Assembly (NCBI RefSeq): GCF_001953985.1
Contig: NZ_MBEI01000001.1
Location: 122,860 to 186,859 of the forward strand
Direction: 5' to 3'
DNA length: 64,000 bases
From: Mycobacterium colombiense
Lineage (GTDB): Bacteria > Actinomycetota > Actinomycetes > Mycobacteriales > Mycobacteriaceae
Shown here: one piece after another, positions 41,966 to 51,042 of the stretch
Numbering within the stretch: the first letter of the stretch is position 1
How the letters are laid out: the number at the start of each line of letters is the position of its first letter
The notes under the pieces: model-generated
What the model was told of the DNA's origin: nothing
The model's input: only the letters and a program-made list of their open reading frames with translations
The model's database searches: none
Position numbers and translations under genes: made by a program

Positions 41966-43957
41966 TCAGAATCGGCCGCCGCCACCCATGAAACCGCCGC
42001 CGGACGAACCCGCGCTGCCGCCGAACGAGGTCGGGCTCCAGCCGCCGAATCCGCCCCGCATGCCTCCGCTGAGGACATTGCCGATGATGATCCCGCCGAG
42101 CATCGCGCCCATGTCACTGCCGCCGCGGCCCATGTAGGCACGCTGCGCCAGTTGCACGTCGTCGTTGGCCAGGGATTGCGCCGTGGCGGCCAGCGTCGAC
42201 GCCGCATTGGCGTGAGCGATCGCCTCGGCCGGCAGCGTCGACCGCTTATCCTCCGCGGCTTGGAGATGCCGTCTGGCCTCGGCCAGCCGGGTGCGCGCCT
42301 CGGGGCCGATGCTGCCCCGACGCGTGTCGACGTAGTCCGACACCGCGCGCACCCTCGACTGCGCGGTGAACAACGCCTGCTCCAACGACCGGTTCAGTTG
42401 TTCGGCGGCGGCCTGCTCCTGGGCCAGCGTGGCCAGTAGCCCGTTGAGGGCGGCGTCGGCCTTGGTCAGCTGACTGAACTCGCCCAGCGGATCGTCGGAT
42501 GCGCCGGCTCGTGCGCTCTCGACGGCCCTGACGGCCGCGTCGCGCGCCGCGGCCAGATCACCGCGGCGCGCGGTTTTGGCGTTCGGTGTTTTCTTCAGCA
42601 GTTCGCCTGCGCGCTCGATGTCGTTCTGGATGTCGGTCATCGCCGACGGCAACCGGTCAATGGCGTGCTGAATGTCGCTGGCCGCGTTGTCCACCGCGTC
42701 GAGCAACGCGCGCGCCTGGCCCAGCGCCGACTCGGCGGCGCGGACGGCATCGACCAGACCGGCTTGCTGCCCGCTGATGGCCTGGGCGGCCAGCTCACGG
42801 GCGCTGCCGATGTTGCTGTCGGCGAATGCCAGGCGCTCCTTGGCCGCCGTGACATTGCCGGACACCGAAGTCAATGCGGCAGCACTGAAGTCCTTGTACA
42901 GTGCGGCAAGTCGTTCCTCGGCCGGTGCGATGCGGGTGGTGAGTTCCACGTACTGCTGCGTCAGCGAGTCCAGCCGGGCGGGGGCGTTGATCACCAGATC
43001 GCGCAACTTCTCGAATGCCTCGGTCTGTGACTCGAGTTCGCGGTCTGCCCGCGCCGCCGAGACGATCACCTGGGTGAGCAATTCGCGGCGCTGCGCCGGC
43101 GTTTCCGGCGTCGCGTCGTCGAGCTGCTGGCGGATCGTGAATGCCTGGGACAGAGCCGCTTTCGCGTTGGTCACGGCCTGGGTGAATGGCTGGGTGCGGT
43201 CTTCGCCGAATTCGCTGACCGCCAGGTCCAATTCGTTGGCGCTGGTGCGCACCGCATTGTCGACGTCCACCACCAGCGCGCGCGACAGGTCGTCGAGTGC
43301 CTGCGGCGGCACCGTGGCCAGCGCATCGGCGTCGGTGGGGTCGACCCGGCGTGCCGCGGCCAACGCCGCGGCGCGGCGGCGCCGGCCCCGATAACGCATG
43401 ACCAGCAACAGGACTGCCAACGAGACGAGAATGCCCGCCAGCACGGCCAGCAGTGCCACCCGGCCCGACGAACCGGGCGAGGTGTCGAGCCCGTTGGCCG
43501 CCGCGACGGCGGCTCCGCTCCAATCCCCGTTGTGCAGCGCGGGCTCGATCTTGTTGCGCCGCAACTTGTCGACCTGGTTTGCGTTGATGCTCTTGATCGT
43601 GGTCGGCACCAGGAACGCGTATTCACGGCTGGTGGTGCCGACGGCCAGCAGCGCGTCGTAGTCGCCCAGGTCGCTGCTGCGCACAGTGCGCTGTGCCCAT
43701 TCGGCCGCGCTCTGCCCGGAGAAGTTGTCGACGTAGACCACCCACAGCCGGATGTGGCGGTCGGTGTACAGCTTGTTGAGGGCGGAGCTGACCGCGCTGT
43801 GCCCGGAATTCGACAAGGCTCCCGCGGGATCAGTGATGTAGTCGGCCAACCGGAATGGTGGTTGCGCGCCGGCGGACGGTGCCAGGAGCAGGCTGCCGCC
43901 GAAGCCGACCGTGAGGATCGTCGCGATCACGGCGATCAGGCGAGCGGTGCAACGCAT
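41966..43957 (-). CDS. TPM-domain exported membrane protein (Rv2345-like)
   Basis: Membrane protein of 663 aa. A signal peptide (to about residue 31, ending SAGAQ) is followed by an extracytoplasmic TPM domain (about 35-160; FRLADYITDPAGALS, RLWVVYVDNFSG, DALLAVGTTSREYAF), one transmembrane segment (VALLAVLAGILVSLAVLLLVM) with RYRGRRRR behind it, a long Ala/Glu-rich coiled coil (about 200-600) and a Gly-rich tail. The TPM domain occurs in the phosphatase-like proteins of photosystem II repair and in many bacterial membrane proteins; the role here is unknown. Matches Rv2345 by position. A -10 box ends 6 nt before the ATG, so the mRNA is probably leaderless. Confidence 0.88.
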   Translation of the reverse strand: MRCTARLIAVIATILTVGFGGSLLLAPSAGAQPPFRLADYITDPAGALSNSGHSAVSSALNKLYTDRHIRLWVVYVDNFSGQSAAEWAQRTVRSSDLGDYDALLAVGTTSREYAFLVPTTIKSINANQVDKLRRNKIEPALHNGDWSGAAVAAANGLDTSPGSSGRVALLAVLAGILVSLAVLLLVMRYRGRRRRAAALAAARRVDPTDADALATVPPQALDDLSRALVVDVDNAVRTSANELDLAVSEFGEDRTQPFTQAVTNAKAALSQAFTIRQQLDDATPETPAQRRELLTQVIVSAARADRELESQTEAFEKLRDLVINAPARLDSLTQQYVELTTRIAPAEERLAALYKDFSAAALTSVSGNVTAAKERLAFADSNIGSARELAAQAISGQQAGLVDAVRAAESALGQARALLDAVDNAASDIQHAIDRLPSAMTDIQNDIERAGELLKKTPNAKTARRGDLAAARDAAVRAVESARAGASDDPLGEFSQLTKADAALNGLLATLAQEQAAAEQLNRSLEQALFTAQSRVRAVSDYVDTRRGSIGPEARTRLAEARRHLQAAEDKRSTLPAEAIAHANAASTLAATAQSLANDDVQLAQRAYMGRGGSDMGAMLGGIIIGNVLSGGMRGGFGGWSPTSFGGSAGSSGGGFMGGGGRF

Positions 43958-43963
43958 AGGGCC

Positions 43964-43969
43964 AATCTA
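43964..43969 (-). promoter_or_regulatory. leaderless -10 box of the TPM gene (TAGATT)
   Basis: Read on the minus strand: TAGATT, six nt, then ATG. This is the spacing expected when transcription starts at the A of the start codon. No ribosome site is present. Confidence 0.5.
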
Positions 43970-43986
43970 GACCCGCGACGATGCAG

Positions 43987-44053
43987 GCCAGTAGGCCTCA
44001 TGAGGAGTGGGGCGGTCAGGCGCAGCCCCGCCGCGACACACGCCAGTAGGCCT
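43987..44053 (+). repeat. 12-bp direct repeat GCCAGTAGGCCT
   Basis: Two exact copies, at 43987-43998 and 44042-44053, in the divergent gap between the TPM gene and dgt. They could be protein-binding sites; nothing further is recognised. Confidence 0.45.
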
Positions 44054-44100
44054 GAGTCGAGCCAGACTTCGGCGGGCATTCCCTGGCAGACTGTGCGTCG

Positions 44101-45366
44101 GTGACCGGGAATCAGCACGACCCATACGACGACTTCGACCGTCAGCGACGGGTGGCCGAAGCGCCGAAGACTGCGGGTCTGCCGGGTACCGAGGGTCAGC
44201 ACCGCACGGACTTCGCCCGTGATCGCGCGCGCGTTCTGCACAGCGCCGCGCTGCGCCGGTTGGCCGACAAGACCCAGGTGGTCGGGCTCCGCGAGGGCGA
44301 CACGCCGCGCACCCGGCTGACGCATTCGCTCGAGGTCGCCCAGATCGGGCGCGGGATGGCGATCGGGCTGGGCTGCGACCTCGACCTGGTCGAGCTGGCG
44401 GGACTGGCCCACGACATCGGCCACCCGCCCTACGGGCACAACGGTGAAAAGGCGCTCGACGAGGTCGCAACGGATTATGGCGGCTTCGAGGGCAACGCCC
44501 AGAACTTCCGAATCCTGACCAGTCTCGAGCCCAAAGTCCTTGACGAACAAGGCAATAGCGCGGGACTGAATCTGACTCGCGCGTCGCTGGACGCGGTCAC
44601 CAAGTATCCGTGGCCGCGCGGCGAAGGGCAACGCAAGTTCGGGTTCTACGACGACGACCGCGAGCCGGCCGCCTGGGTTCGGGCGGGCGCGCCGGAGGGC
44701 CGGATGTGCCTGGAGGCGCAGGTCATGGACTGGGCCGACGACGTGGCGTATTCGGTGCACGACGTCGAGGACGGTGTGGTGTCCCAACGCATCGACCTGC
44801 GGGTGCTCGCCGACGACGACGAGGCCGCCGCGTTGGCCAAACTGGGCGAGACCGAATTCTCCCGGGTGCGTGCCGATGACTTCATGGCGGCCGCGCGACG
44901 GCTCGCCGGCCTGCCGGTGGTCGCCGCCGTCGGCAAATACGACGCCACGCTCGCCGCTTCGGTCGCGCTGAAGCGGTTGACCAGTGAGCTGGTCGGCCGG
45001 TTCGCCTCGGCCGCCATCGCCACCACCCGCGCGGCGGCGGGCCCCGGGCCCCTGGTGCGCTACCGGGCCGAACTGCAGGTTCCCGACCTGGTGCGTGCCG
45101 AGGTCGCCTTGCTGAAAATCCTGGCGCTGCAATTCATCATGTCCGATCCGCGGCATCAGGAAACCCAAGCCGGGCAGCGTGAACGCATCCACCGGGTCGC
45201 GCACTGGCTTTACGCCGGGGCACCCCGAACACTCGATCCGGTCTTTGCTGCGGCCTTCAACACCGCGGCGGACGACGGCGCGAGGTGGCGGGTCATCGTC
45301 GATCAGATCGCCTCGTTCACCGAGGGCCGGCTCGAACGGATCGACGTCCGCCAGGCCGCTCCGTAG
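44101..45366 (+). CDS. dgt: deoxyguanosinetriphosphate triphosphohydrolase-like protein
   Basis: HD-domain dNTPase of 421 aa that hydrolyses dGTP (or other dNTPs) to nucleoside and triphosphate. The HD metal site is visible as [13 protein letters not shown] and [15 protein letters not shown], with later conserved [16 protein letters not shown]. Length agrees with M. tuberculosis Dgt. The GTG start has no ribosome site, and CAGACT lies 8 nt upstream, so it may be leaderless. dnaG follows two genes on. Confidence 0.93.
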   Translation: MTGNQHDPYDDFDRQRRVAEAPKTAGLPGTEGQHRTDFARDRARVLHSAALRRLADKTQVVGLREGDTPRTRLTHSLEVAQIGRGMAIGLGCDLDLVELAGLAHDIGHPPYGHNGEKALDEVATDYGGFEGNAQNFRILTSLEPKVLDEQGNSAGLNLTRASLDAVTKYPWPRGEGQRKFGFYDDDREPAAWVRAGAPEGRMCLEAQVMDWADDVAYSVHDVEDGVVSQRIDLRVLADDDEAAALAKLGETEFSRVRADDFMAAARRLAGLPVVAAVGKYDATLAASVALKRLTSELVGRFASAAIATTRAAAGPGPLVRYRAELQVPDLVRAEVALLKILALQFIMSDPRHQETQAGQRERIHRVAHWLYAGAPRTLDPVFAAAFNTAADDGARWRVIVDQIASFTEGRLERIDVRQAAP

Positions 45367-45419
45367 TCGCGGCGGGCATCAAGTCGTCCGGTCCGGGAAT
45401 CAGCGGGGCCGCCGCGAGT

Positions 45420-45425
45420 TAGGCT
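45420..45425 (+). promoter_or_regulatory. leaderless -10 box of the sodC-like gene (TAGGCT)
   Basis: TAGGCT lies 7 nt before the ATG, near the spacing of leaderless mycobacterial promoters; no ribosome site is seen. Confidence 0.4.
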
Positions 45426-45432
45426 GCCCGGC

Positions 45433-46047
45433 ATGAAGAAATTCAGCGGCTCGACCTTTGTGGCCTCCTTGATGGCACTGCCCGTCGTCGCCATGACAGC
45501 CTGCAGTTCACCGCAGCATGCGAGCACCCAGCCGGGCACCACCCCGTCGGTGAAGAGTGCCGCTCCGACGTCGTCCGGTGAGACGACGACCCCGGCACCG
45601 GCCGCCGGCTCGCTCAGCGCGGACCTGAAGACGCCCGATGGTCGCTCGGCGGCCATCGCGACCTTCGACTTCACCGGCGGCTACGTGACCGTCACTGTGA
45701 AGACGGCGGCGCCCGGCATCCTGACGCCCGGCATCCACGGCCTGCACGTGCACGAGATCGGCAAGTGCGAGCCGAACTCGGTGGCTCCCACCGGCGGAGC
45801 GCCCGGGAACTTCCTGTCCGCCGGCGGTCACTACCAGGCGCCCGGCCACACCGGGAAGCCGGAAAGCGGCGATCTGGCGTCGCTCGAGGTCCGTCAGGAC
45901 GGCTCGGCCTACCTGGTCACCACCACCGATTCGTTCAACCGGGACGACCTGCTGGCGGGTAACAAGACCGCGCTGATGCTGCACGGCGCCCAGGACACCG
46001 AGAACGCGATGGACCGGGTCGCCTGCGGCGTCATCGGTACCAGCTAG
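45433..46047 (+). CDS. sodC: Cu/Zn superoxide dismutase-like lipoprotein
   Basis: Exported lipoprotein of 204 aa: signal peptide with lipobox MTAC (lipidated Cys24), a Thr/Ser/Pro-rich linker, then a Cu/Zn-SOD domain. Copper ligands are kept: HVH in [10 protein letters not shown], His in [11 protein letters not shown], and the late His in [35 protein letters not shown] matches M. tuberculosis SodC almost exactly, but the protein is shorter, with a trimmed C-terminal loop before DRVACGVIG. Dismutates superoxide at the cell surface. As I recall, the M. tuberculosis sodC sits elsewhere, so this may be a paralogue or a relocated copy. Confidence 0.88.
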   Translation: MKKFSGSTFVASLMALPVVAMTACSSPQHASTQPGTTPSVKSAAPTSSGETTTPAPAAGSLSADLKTPDGRSAAIATFDFTGGYVTVTVKTAAPGILTPGIHGLHVHEIGKCEPNSVAPTGGAPGNFLSAGGHYQAPGHTGKPESGDLASLEVRQDGSAYLVTTTDSFNRDDLLAGNKTALMLHGAQDTENAMDRVACGVIGTS

Positions 46048-46064
46048 CTTTCGCGCTCGCGCCT

Positions 46065-46070
46065 TAGACT
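46065..46070 (+). promoter_or_regulatory. leaderless -10 box of dnaG (TAGACT)
   Basis: TAGACT, six nt, then ATG. The spacing fits transcription beginning at the start codon, and no ribosome site is present. Confidence 0.5.
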
Positions 46071-46076
46071 GAGCCG

Positions 46077-48035
46077 ATGTCAAGCCCGGCAGGTTCACGC
46101 GCGGAGGGCGATGGCCGTGCCCGGGGTCGCGGCCGGATTCCCGACCGCGACATCGCGGCCATCCGCGAACGGGTGCGCATCGACGAAGTCATCGGCGATT
46201 ACGTCCAATTACGGCGTGCCGGCGCCGATTCGCTCAAGGGCCTGTGTCCGTTCCACGACGAGAAGTCGCCGTCGTTTCACGTCCGCCCCAACCACGGCCA
46301 CTTCCACTGCTTCGGCTGTGGTGAGGGCGGCGACGTGTACGCGTTCATCCAGAAGATCGAACACGTCAGCTTCGTCGAGGCGGTCGAACTGCTCGCCGAC
46401 CGGATCGGCCACACCATCAACTACTCCGGCCCGGCGACCAGCGTGCAGCGCGACCGCGGTAGTCGCAGCCGGCTCGTCGCGGCCAACGCGGCCGCGGCGG
46501 AGTTCTACGCGGCGGCGCTGGAATCCGCCGAGGCCGCACCGGCCCGGCAGTATCTGACGGAGCGGAACTTCGACGCCGAGGCGGCCCGGCGCTTCGGTTG
46601 CGGCTTCGCGCCGTCGGGCTGGGATTCGTTGACAAAGCACTTGGTGCGCAAGGGCTTTGAGTTCAAAGAGCTGGAAGCGGCCGGCCTGTCGCGGCAGGGG
46701 CGGCGCGGACCGATGGACCGCTTCCACCGCCGATTGTTGTGGCCCATCCGGAGTTCGGCCGGTGAGGTGATCGGCTTCGGGGCCCGCCGGCTGTTCGACG
46801 ACGATCCGATGGAAGCCAAGTACATCAACACGCCCGAGACGCTGCTGTACAAGAAGTCGAACGTGATGTTCGGCATCGACTTGGCCAAACGCGACATCGC
46901 CAAGGGGCATCAGGCCGTCGTCGTCGAGGGCTACACCGACGTGATGGCGATGCATCTGAGCGGGGTCACCACCGCCGTCGCCTCGTGCGGCACCGCGTTC
47001 GGCGACGAGCACCTGTCGATGCTGCGCCGACTGATGATGGACGACAGCTTCTTTCGCGGCGAACTGATCTACGTTTTCGACGGTGACGCGGCCGGGCGGG
47101 CCGCCGCGCTCAAGGCCTTCGGCGGCGAGCAGAATCTGGCGGGGCAGTCGTTCGTGGCCGTCGCGCCGGACGGCATGGATCCGTGCGATCTGCGGCTGAA
47201 GTCCGGCGACGGCGCGCTGCGCGACCTGGTGGCGCGGCGAACCCCGCTGTTCGAATTCGCGATACGTTCGGCGCTCGCCGAGATGGACCTGGACAGCGCC
47301 GAGGGCCGCGTTGCCGCGCTGCGCCGCTGCGTGCCGATGGTGAGCCAGATCAAGGACCCCACGCTGCGCGACGAGTACGCCCGCCAGCTCGCCGGGTGGG
47401 TCGGCTGGGACGACGTCGCGCAGGTGATCGACCGGGTGCGCAGCCAGGCCAAGAGCTCCAACACCCAGGCCCGCGGCGGTTCCGCGCCCAAGGCCTCCCG
47501 CCGCGCGGCCGGGCCGACGCCCGCCGCGGCCCAGGCCGCCGCCGCCAGCCGTCCGGACCCGCGCGACCCCACGCTGTGGCCGCAACGGGAGGCGCTCAAG
47601 GCGGCCCTGCAGTACCCGGCGTTCGCGGGGCCGGTATTCGACACGCTGACCGTCGAGAGCTTCACCCATCCCGGGTACGCGGCCATCCGGGCGGCCATCG
47701 AGACCGCCGGGGGTACGTCGAGCGGGGTCACCGGCGCGCAGTGGATCGAGGCGGTGCGTGACCAGGCCTCCTCGCCCCTGACGGCCGGGCTGGCCAGCGA
47801 GCTGGGTGTGGAGGCGATCCAGGTCGACGAGGAGAAGCTGCCGCGCTACATCGGCGGCGTGCTGGCCCGGCTGCAAGAGGTGTGGATGGGCCGGCAGATC
47901 GCCGAGGTGAAGTCGAAGCTGCAGCGCATGTCGCCGATCGAGCAGGGCGACGAGTATCACGCCCTATTCGGCGACCTGGTGGCGATGGAGTCCTACCGGC
48001 GCAGCCTGTTGGAGCAGGCTAGCGGCGACGATTAG
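46077..48035 (+). CDS. dnaG: DNA primase DnaG
   Basis: Replicative primase of 652 aa, making RNA primers for DNA polymerase III. The N-terminal zinc ribbon is CPFH with HCFGCG downstream; the catalytic TOPRIM domain includes VVVEGYTDVMAMH and the acidic DGDAAGR; the C-terminal helicase-binding domain follows a linker of about 40 residues rich in Ala/Ser/Arg. Close in length to the roughly 640 aa M. tuberculosis protein. Its end overlaps the converging small membrane protein gene by 17 nt. Confidence 0.96.
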   Translation: MSSPAGSRAEGDGRARGRGRIPDRDIAAIRERVRIDEVIGDYVQLRRAGADSLKGLCPFHDEKSPSFHVRPNHGHFHCFGCGEGGDVYAFIQKIEHVSFVEAVELLADRIGHTINYSGPATSVQRDRGSRSRLVAANAAAAEFYAAALESAEAAPARQYLTERNFDAEAARRFGCGFAPSGWDSLTKHLVRKGFEFKELEAAGLSRQGRRGPMDRFHRRLLWPIRSSAGEVIGFGARRLFDDDPMEAKYINTPETLLYKKSNVMFGIDLAKRDIAKGHQAVVVEGYTDVMAMHLSGVTTAVASCGTAFGDEHLSMLRRLMMDDSFFRGELIYVFDGDAAGRAAALKAFGGEQNLAGQSFVAVAPDGMDPCDLRLKSGDGALRDLVARRTPLFEFAIRSALAEMDLDSAEGRVAALRRCVPMVSQIKDPTLRDEYARQLAGWVGWDDVAQVIDRVRSQAKSSNTQARGGSAPKASRRAAGPTPAAAQAAAASRPDPRDPTLWPQREALKAALQYPAFAGPVFDTLTVESFTHPGYAAIRAAIETAGGTSSGVTGAQWIEAVRDQASSPLTAGLASELGVEAIQVDEEKLPRYIGGVLARLQEVWMGRQIAEVKSKLQRMSPIEQGDEYHALFGDLVAMESYRRSLLEQASGDD

Positions 48036-48297
48036 ACGGCGCGAGCGCCTCGTCGGCCGAGCCCTCGACATCGCGTTCCATGATGGCCGTTTGGTCGTCG
48101 ATCTCCGTCAGCGTGACGAAACCGGCGTCAGGCGAGATCCGATTGGCGACCTTGCGCCGTCCGCCCTCGATCATCGACTTGGCCACCGGACTGCTGGTCA
48201 GCGCGCGATAAGTGCCGACGAGCTGCTCGTATCGGCGACGCCCGGCCTTCGAGCCCAGCACGTAACCCAGTCCAAGCACCACGACATACCGGATCAA
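48019..48297 (-). CDS. small membrane-anchored protein (Rv2342-like)
   Basis: Protein of about 92 aa: one N-terminal hydrophobic segment with glycine-zipper look (RYVVVLGLGYVLGSKAGRRR), then a basic helical region and a C-terminal stretch with SPDAGFVTLTEIDDQTA. Function unknown; related to Rv2342, which also follows dnaG. TTG at 48297 is chosen for the GGGAGG ribosome site 6 nt upstream; an ATG at 48327 would add 10 residues without such a site. Confidence 0.75.
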   Translation of the reverse strand: MIRYVVVLGLGYVLGSKAGRRRYEQLVGTYRALTSSPVAKSMIEGGRRKVANRISPDAGFVTLTEIDDQTAIMERDVEGSADEALAPSNRRR

Positions 48298-48444
48298 AAC
48301 GGTCCTCCCGACTAGCGATGGCTCCATCCTGCCTCACCGCCCGGCGACCCGCTGCGCCCGGCTACGCCGCGCTGGCGATCGCCACTGGTCCGCAGTTGGG
48401 TGCGGTCGTGCCAGTACGCTAGAGTCGTCCCGCGATCGGGTTAG

Positions 48445-48517
<73 letters not shown>

Positions 48518-48538
48518 CAAAGTTCACTGCGCCGACTC

Positions 48539-49924
48539 TCATTGGCCGATCGCGATGCCGGCCGGATTTCCCGCCCACCCCGGAGTGGGTGACAAGCCCA
48601 GATGCTCGCGCAAGGTGTGGCCGCGGTATTCGGTGCGGAAGCTGCCGCGTTCCTGCAGCAGCGGTACCACCTTGTCGACGAACTCGTCGAGGCCGTGCGG
48701 CGTCAGGTGCGGCACCAGGATGAAGCCGTCGCAGGCATTTGACTGCACGTAGCGGTCGATCTCCTCGGCCACCTGCTGCGGGGTCCCGACGAATTGCTGC
48801 CGGCTGGTCACTTCGATGATCAGCTCGCGGATCGACAGGTTTTCGGCTTCCGCTCGGGCCCGCCAGGTTGCGGCGACCGTCTTGGGGTCGCCGTGCCGGA
48901 CCCGTCCTCGCGTGATGTTCGGATTTTCGACGGGGTCGAGGTCGGGCAGCGGCCCGTCGGGGTCGTAGGCCGAGAGGTCCACGCCCCACACCTGTTCGAG
49001 GAACGCGATGGCGGTCGGGCCGCTGACCTGCTGCTCGCGGATGTGGCGGGCGTTGTCCTGCGCCTCGGCGGGGGTGTCGCCCAGCGCGAACGTCGCACCG
49101 GGCAGCACCTTGAGCTGGTCGGGATCGCGCCCGTAGGCGGCGGCGCGGCTCTTCACGTCGGCGTAGTAGCGCTGGCCCGCCTCGAGCGACCCGTGCAGCG
49201 TGAACAGGGCATCGGCGTGCCGGGCGCCGAAGTCGCGGCCGTCGTCGGAGTCGCCGGCCTGCAGCAGCACCGGCTGCCCTTGCGGCCCCGCGGGCAGCGA
49301 GGCCACGCCGTGGACGCCGAACTGCGGGCCGTGGTGCTCGACGCTGCCGATACGGGCGGGATCGACATAGATCCCCGCATCGACGTCGGCGACGACGGCA
49401 TCGGCCGCCCAACTGTCCCAGAACTTTCGCGCCACGGTGATGAATTCCTCGGCCCGGTGGTAGCGGTCGGCGTGCGCGAGAAATCCGCCGCGGCGGAAGT
49501 TCTCCCCGGTGAATGCGTCCGAGGAGGTGACCATGTTCCAGGCCGACCGCCCGTCGGACAGGTGGTCCAGCGTCGCGAATTGCCTTGCCACCTCATAGGG
49601 TTCGTTGAAGGTGGTGTTGATGGTTCCGGCCAGGCCGAGCCTGTCGGTGACCGCGGCGAGCGCGGCCAGCACGGTGAAGGTGTCGGGCCTGCCGACGACG
49701 TCGAGGTCGTGGATCTTGCCGCGATGCTCACGCAGCCGCAGGCCTTCGGCCAGGAAGAAGAAGTCGAACAGCCCCCGCTCGGCCGTCTGGGCAAGGTGCA
49801 CAAACGATTCGAACGCGATCTGGCTGCCCGCGCTCGGATCGGACCACACCGTCGTGTTGTTCACCCCGGGAAAGTGCGCGCCCAGATGGATCTGCTTGCG
49901 GCGGGCCGCTTCTCGAACGCTCAT
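48539..49924 (-). CDS. FMN-dependent monooxygenase, NtaA/SnaA/DszA type
   Basis: Luciferase-like flavin monooxygenase of 461 aa. The N-terminus (HLGAHFPGVNNTTVWSDP, then AQTAERGLFDFFFLAEGL) and FATLDHLSDGRSAWNMVTS are typical of the NtaA/SnaA/DszA group, which uses reduced FMN from a partner reductase to cleave C-S or C-N bonds in substrates such as sulfones or nitrilotriacetate. The ATG at 49924 overlaps the stop of the upstream monooxygenase (ATGA), so it is the last of three coupled genes. The substrate cannot be read; nearby cysteine genes suggest organosulfur scavenging. No flavin reductase gene is present in the window. Confidence 0.87.
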   Translation of the reverse strand: MSVREAARRKQIHLGAHFPGVNNTTVWSDPSAGSQIAFESFVHLAQTAERGLFDFFFLAEGLRLREHRGKIHDLDVVGRPDTFTVLAALAAVTDRLGLAGTINTTFNEPYEVARQFATLDHLSDGRSAWNMVTSSDAFTGENFRRGGFLAHADRYHRAEEFITVARKFWDSWAADAVVADVDAGIYVDPARIGSVEHHGPQFGVHGVASLPAGPQGQPVLLQAGDSDDGRDFGARHADALFTLHGSLEAGQRYYADVKSRAAAYGRDPDQLKVLPGATFALGDTPAEAQDNARHIREQQVSGPTAIAFLEQVWGVDLSAYDPDGPLPDLDPVENPNITRGRVRHGDPKTVAATWRARAEAENLSIRELIIEVTSRQQFVGTPQQVAEEIDRYVQSNACDGFILVPHLTPHGLDEFVDKVVPLLQERGSFRTEYRGHTLREHLGLSPTPGWAGNPAGIAIGQ

Positions 49925-51042
49925 CCGGTCAGCCCCCATCGCTTGGCGAGCAGTTCATGCGAGCGCAGCCGGTCGACGTGCCGGTGCGTCACGGAGGTGA
50001 TCACCAGTTCGTCGGCATCGGTGGCCCGACGCAGCAGCTCGAGCCGGTCGGCGACCTCGTCCGGGTTGCCGACGAATTGTGTTGCGGTGCGGTCGGCTAC
50101 CAGCGCCTGCTGCTCCTCGGTCAACGGCTCGCAGAAGTCGGGGTCCGGATAGGGGACCGCGCCGTGGCCGCTGCGGATGGAATGCACCCAGCGGCCGTAG
50201 CCGGTCGCGAGGTGGCGTGCGGTCGCGCTGTCCTCGGCAACCACGACGTCGGCCGAAACCACCACGTACGGCTCGGAGAGCCGGGCGGACGGCCGGAACG
50301 CGTTGCGGTAGGCGGTGATCGCGTCGAGCGCCGTGCCGGGGGTGATGTGGTAACTGGCGACGAACGGCAGCCCACGGGCACCTGCCACCTCGGCGCTTTG
50401 GCCCTTGGTGCTGCCGAAGATCCACGGCGTCAATTGGGCGTGCTCACCCGGAACGGCGTGCAACTCATGGCCATTGACGGTGTAGGTGCCGTTAAGCATC
50501 GCCTCGATGTCGGCCAGCTGCTCGCCGAAGTCGGGGGGTTGGGCACACGGCTGCGCGAGCGCCGACGCCTGAGCCCGGATCCGATCGCTATTCATCAGCG
50601 GCGTCTGGTCAAAAGGGGTGGGGATGACGACGCCGGCCACCTCACGCCACGGAGTGGGCGCGCGTTCGGGTACGGCCGGAGACGACGTGGCCGCCTCTTT
50701 GCGCCGCTGCCCGGAGCGGCCCAGCCCCATGTCGATGCGGCCGGGGTAGAGCGCGTCGAGGATGCCGAAGCTTTCCACCACGGCGAGCGCCGTCGTGTGG
50801 CCGACCTGGACCGCGGCCGATCCGACGTGGATTCGCTCTGTGGCCGCGGCGATTTGGCCGATCAGCATCACCGGTGACGAGCTGGCCACCGCGACGAAGT
50901 GGTGCTCGGCGAGCCAGTAGCGCCGGTAGCCCCAGCTCTCGGCGTGCTGGGCCAGGTCGATGGTGTTGCGCAGCGCCGTCGCGGCGTCGCTGCCGGCGCT
51001 GATGGGCGCGAGGTCGAGGATCGACAGGGAAGTGACGGTCAT
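49921..51042 (-). CDS. luciferase-like monooxygenase, MsnO8-like
   Basis: LLM-class flavin enzyme of 373 aa. N-terminal LSILDLAPISAGSDAATALRNT followed by AESWGYRRYWLAEHHF is the signature of the MsnO8-like branch; GQIAAATERIHVGSAAVQVGH and YPGRIDMGLGRS are conserved. It is the middle gene of a three-gene operon, overlapping both neighbours by 4 nt. Substrate unknown; its coupling to DszA-like enzymes suggests one step of an organosulfur degradation route. Confidence 0.85.
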   Translation of the reverse strand: MTVTSLSILDLAPISAGSDAATALRNTIDLAQHAESWGYRRYWLAEHHFVAVASSSPVMLIGQIAAATERIHVGSAAVQVGHTTALAVVESFGILDALYPGRIDMGLGRSGQRRKEAATSSPAVPERAPTPWREVAGVVIPTPFDQTPLMNSDRIRAQASALAQPCAQPPDFGEQLADIEAMLNGTYTVNGHELHAVPGEHAQLTPWIFGSTKGQSAEVAGARGLPFVASYHITPGTALDAITAYRNAFRPSARLSEPYVVVSADVVVAEDSATARHLATGYGRWVHSIRSGHGAVPYPDPDFCEPLTEEQQALVADRTATQFVGNPDEVADRLELLRRATDADELVITSVTHRHVDRLRSHELLAKRWGLTG

